Part shown: positions 62,501-64,000 of the stretch, one piece after another
Position numbering within the stretch: the stretch's first letter is position 1
Layout: every line of letters starts with the position of its first letter
Assembly (NCBI RefSeq): GCF_035046485.1
Contig: NC_085136.1
Location: 329,122,227 to 329,186,226, forward strand
Reading direction: 5' to 3'
Source: Aedes albopictus
Lineage: Eukaryota; Arthropoda; Insecta; Diptera; Culicidae
Length of the DNA: 64,000 nucleotides
Notes under the pieces: generated by a model
What the model was told of the DNA's origin: nothing
What the model saw: the letters and a program-made list of their open reading frames with translations, nothing else
Databases searched by the model: none
Translations under genes and position numbers: made by a program

Positions 62501-63998
62501 TCACCGCCACTGGATATTGTCGAAATTGGTACAAAACCTTTGGGAGAGGAGTCAGCAGATCTGGACCTTTGAGAAGTTGGGAATTGAAAGAGGTGTTTCC
62601 AACTTTTGCGGCTGCGTCCCAGATCAGCCGTACTTTGCCGGGTTTTCTAGGATTGGTAACAACACCCAGTGGTAGATACCATACGTGACTTGATTCCACC
62701 GACGTTAGTTCTGTCAGACTAGCCCGGTGAGTATAACCTTTGCGCTCATAATCCGCTATTTGATCTCGAACAGACTCCTGCAAACTGGGATCACGTTTGA
62801 GCCGACGTTCTAGCGATTCTAAACGTCGCAAGGCCATGGGGTAACTGTCTGGAAAGTTCGGTTTACCGGTCCTCCATAGTAGACCAGTTTCGAAGTTCGT
62901 GCCTGATAGCGTACGTTGAGTGGTCTCTTTCAGCAGCAGACCAGCGCGTTTCTCGTCCTCCGATTCGATAAGATTGCTTTGGTCGATGACACCAACATTG
63001 TCCAAGGTGAAATAGTCGCGCAGAAGGTCATTGATTTCTTGGTCTGAATCAGATGATGCTTTCACATGAAACCCCACGACCGACGAATGAGCTGCTTGAT
63101 TCGGAACACAACCGTATACGCTCCATCCTAACCGGCATTTTGCGCCGATAGGGTCCAGCGGCCCACCTTCTCGTAGCTTCAGTGGGACGGCCAACCTGAG
63201 ATTATCGAGTCCAATGAGTATTTTTGGCTGAATTAACTCGTAGTCTTCGATTGGCAATCCACGTAGGTGCGGGAAACGACGTGCAAGATCCTTATATTCC
63301 ATGGTTTGGGTTGGCAGGACCAAACGGTCCACGGTGCGAGCATGGGTAATAGTATAGCGAGAATTAACGCGTTTGCCGGATATATCGAATTGTACAATCT
63401 GTGATTTTGCTTCGACCCGAGTTACATCGCCTGTCCACTTCAGTGTCAACGGTTCTACCGTACCACTAACACCCAGTCGCTTCGCTACTGAGTCTTCAAG
63501 CAGAGTGTACGACGAGCCCTCATCTATAAAGGCGTAGATCGTCTGGGAAGAATTACGGCCATATAATACCACTGGAACGATGCGAAAAAGTGGCCATTCA
63601 AATCCACCGGACGTGACGTGACTGGGCGAGATATTCACGTTTTCCAATGGTGTAGTAGAATGAAGAAGCGTATGATGCCTTTGACGACATCCCTCCACTG
63701 CACATCCGCTCCAAGACCGACATGGCCATTTACCGTGGCTGTTTAGACACGTTCGGCAGAGCCCTTTCTTTTGCACTAACTCCCAACGCTCGTCAACGCT
63801 TGCTCCGTTGAACTGCTGACATTCGGCGACCCTGTGCCCTGCTCGACCACAAGCAAGACATGGCTTCTCGTATTTGAAGCGTGGGGTGGTATTGTCATCC
63901 TGAATGAGGTGTTGATCGTCTGTCGAGTGAGCTTGAAGTATTCCGGTGTTTCCAGCCTTTTGTTTTCCGCTCCGCGAGTCCGTTGCAGTGGCATGTTT
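59535..63998 (-). CDS. BEL/Pao retrotransposon gag-pol, 5' end beyond the window
   Basis: One uninterrupted frame of 1487 codons runs from the window edge to the stop. In order: gag zinc knuckle CLACGRAGHRVAEC (about 63835-63875), aspartic protease AFIDEGSSYTLLED (BEL type), reverse transcriptase with VVTNPRKPGKVRLIWDAAA and YVDDYLDSF, RNase H with LFVDASDSAYAAVV and FCWTDANTVLAW, integrase with CALC zinc pair, TYTGVDYFGP, WSDNATCF and GGAWERLVRSVK (D, D, E residues), then the C-terminal domain typical of BEL elements (KWFEDVKDLQVGDLVLLID). All catalytic motifs are present and there is no stop or frameshift. This indicates a young, possibly active copy. The 5' LTR and start of gag are outside the window. 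Confidence 0.95.
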   Translation of the reverse strand, partial: KHATATDSRSGKQKAGNTGILQAHSTDDQHLIQDDNTTPRFKYEKPCLACGRAGHRVAECQQFNGASVDERWELVQKKGLCRTCLNSHGKWPCRSWSGCAVEGCRQRHHTLLHSTTPLENVNISPSHVTSGGFEWPLFRIVPVVLYGRNSSQTIYAFIDEGSSYTLLEDSVAKRLGVSGTVEPLTLKWTGDVTRVEAKSQIVQFDISGKRVNSRYTITHARTVDRLVLPTQTMEYKDLARRFPHLRGLPIEDYELIQPKILIGLDNLRLAVPLKLREGGPLDPIGAKCRLGWSVYGCVPNQAAHSSVVGFHVKASSDSDQEINDLLRDYFTLDNVGVIDQSNLIESEDEKRAGLLLKETTQRTLSGTNFETGLLWRTGKPNFPDSYPMALRRLESLERRLKRDPSLQESVRDQIADYERKGYTHRASLTELTSVESSHVWYLPLGVVTNPRKPGKVRLIWDAAAKVGNTSFNSQLLKGPDLLTPLPKVLYQFRQYPVAVTGDIMEMFHQIKIRSPDCQSQRFLYRENTMDIPKIYVMDVATFGSTCSPASAQYVKNLNAEENAAEYPRAAEAIVKRHYVDDYLDSFKSISEAVSVVNEVKLVHAKGGFTLRRFLSNVPEVLQGIGEELQTEMKDLDLERAGKIESVLGMKWVPDSDIFIYTFGAREDILKILHTDHVPSKREVARVVMSLFDPLGLISYLLVHGKVLIQELWAKGTDWDQQIPQDTNMRWRQWADSLKQLDRLRIPRCYFPSNHPPSFIRLQIHLFVDASDSAYAAVVYFRLQTEQDTQVALVGAKTKVAPLKALSIPRLELKAAVLGTRLLETIQNQHTYPVSQRFCWTDANTVLAWIRATDHRRYHKFVAVRVGEILSSTQQSEWHWVPSKMNVADLATKWNSDPQAMTVGPWFHGPSFLFEPESHWPKQKETTSTEVELRPAHCNLAHFSSSFLLDKINKWCKLLRVSAYVFRWIDNLRRRRNGENLELGPITCDELHNAEEALLKMAQNECYAEEISTLSKTQGPPEMRHPTVSKSSTIYKKYPFLDDSGVLRSRGRIGAAPYASFDAKFPIILPKRHTITFLIVDCYHRRLRHANRETVFNEIRQRYEIPTLRRLLDKVQRACALCRIAKANPRPPVMASLPEMRLTAFIQPFTYTGVDYFGPILVKLGRSNVKRWVALFTCLTVRAVHMEVVHSLSTISCIMAVQRFVARRGHPREFWSDNATCFQGTSNELEAHNRALVEKFTTSQCSWKFIPPSTPHMGGAWERLVRSVKVAIGAVLESSRKPDDEVLETILIEAEGMINSRPLTYIPLESADQEALTPNHFLLGNSSGAKFLPNGPLDDHVNLRKSWNMARCIADEFWRRWLKEYLPMITRRCKWFEDVKDLQVGDLVLLIDGKTRNQWVRGLVEEIYPGRDGRVRQALVRTSSGTVRRSAVKLAVLDVKENSKPAVGSTEVLNPHQGLRAGVCYGNTDNDGPAIDSSLHDVETSIKK

Positions 63999-64000
63999 CT

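Overview
The window looks like mosquito nuclear DNA, most probably genus Aedes. Two spliced insect-type beta-tubulin genes lie in a very repeat-rich background. That background includes an RTE-clade LINE like the JAM1 elements described from Aedes, a LOA-like LINE with an RNase H domain, a tRNA-related SINE that I recognise as Feilai-like, BEL/Pao and Ty3/gypsy LTR elements, and dozens of MITEs and foldback elements. Species cannot be fixed from sequence alone. A 500-base run of N (53861-54360) is an assembly gap.

Layout. 1-5596: intron of beta-tubulin gene 1, made of degenerate minisatellites, a palindromic MITE pair and a foldback element. 5597-12099: beta-tubulin gene 1, exons 2-6 on the + strand; its first coding exon must lie left of the window. 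Its exon 4 exists as two adjacent, in-phase, 168-base versions (4a and 4b) separated by only 46 bases, the architecture of mutually exclusive splicing. The last intron holds a 3.2-kb hAT-type element filled with a 23-base minisatellite. 12100-21500: intergenic transposons, including a full-length RTE LINE with a 14-base target duplication. 21637-39189: beta-tubulin gene 2, + strand, with all six coding exons and a 15.7-kb first intron. That intron carries a Tc1/mariner relic, a broken LOA-like LINE, and a 4.5-kb foldback that contains histone-like gene relics, a piggyBac-type MITE and a Helitron-type element. 39190-48646: MITEs, a hAT element and foldbacks. 48647-53430: a complete but mutated Ty3/gypsy element on the - strand. 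54361-59100: foldback and hAT elements. 59101-64000: the 3' part of an apparently intact BEL/Pao element on the - strand, running off the right edge.

How it fits together. The two tubulin genes are tandem paralogues with the same exon boundaries at every position that can be compared; only gene 1 has the duplicated exon 4. The variable exon encodes residues 175-230 (T5 loop, H6 and the start of H7), so splice choice would alter the nucleotide and drug-binding face of tubulin. Nearly everything else is mobile DNA, often nested, and many insertions can be dated relative to each other from exact target-site duplications visible in the sequence.
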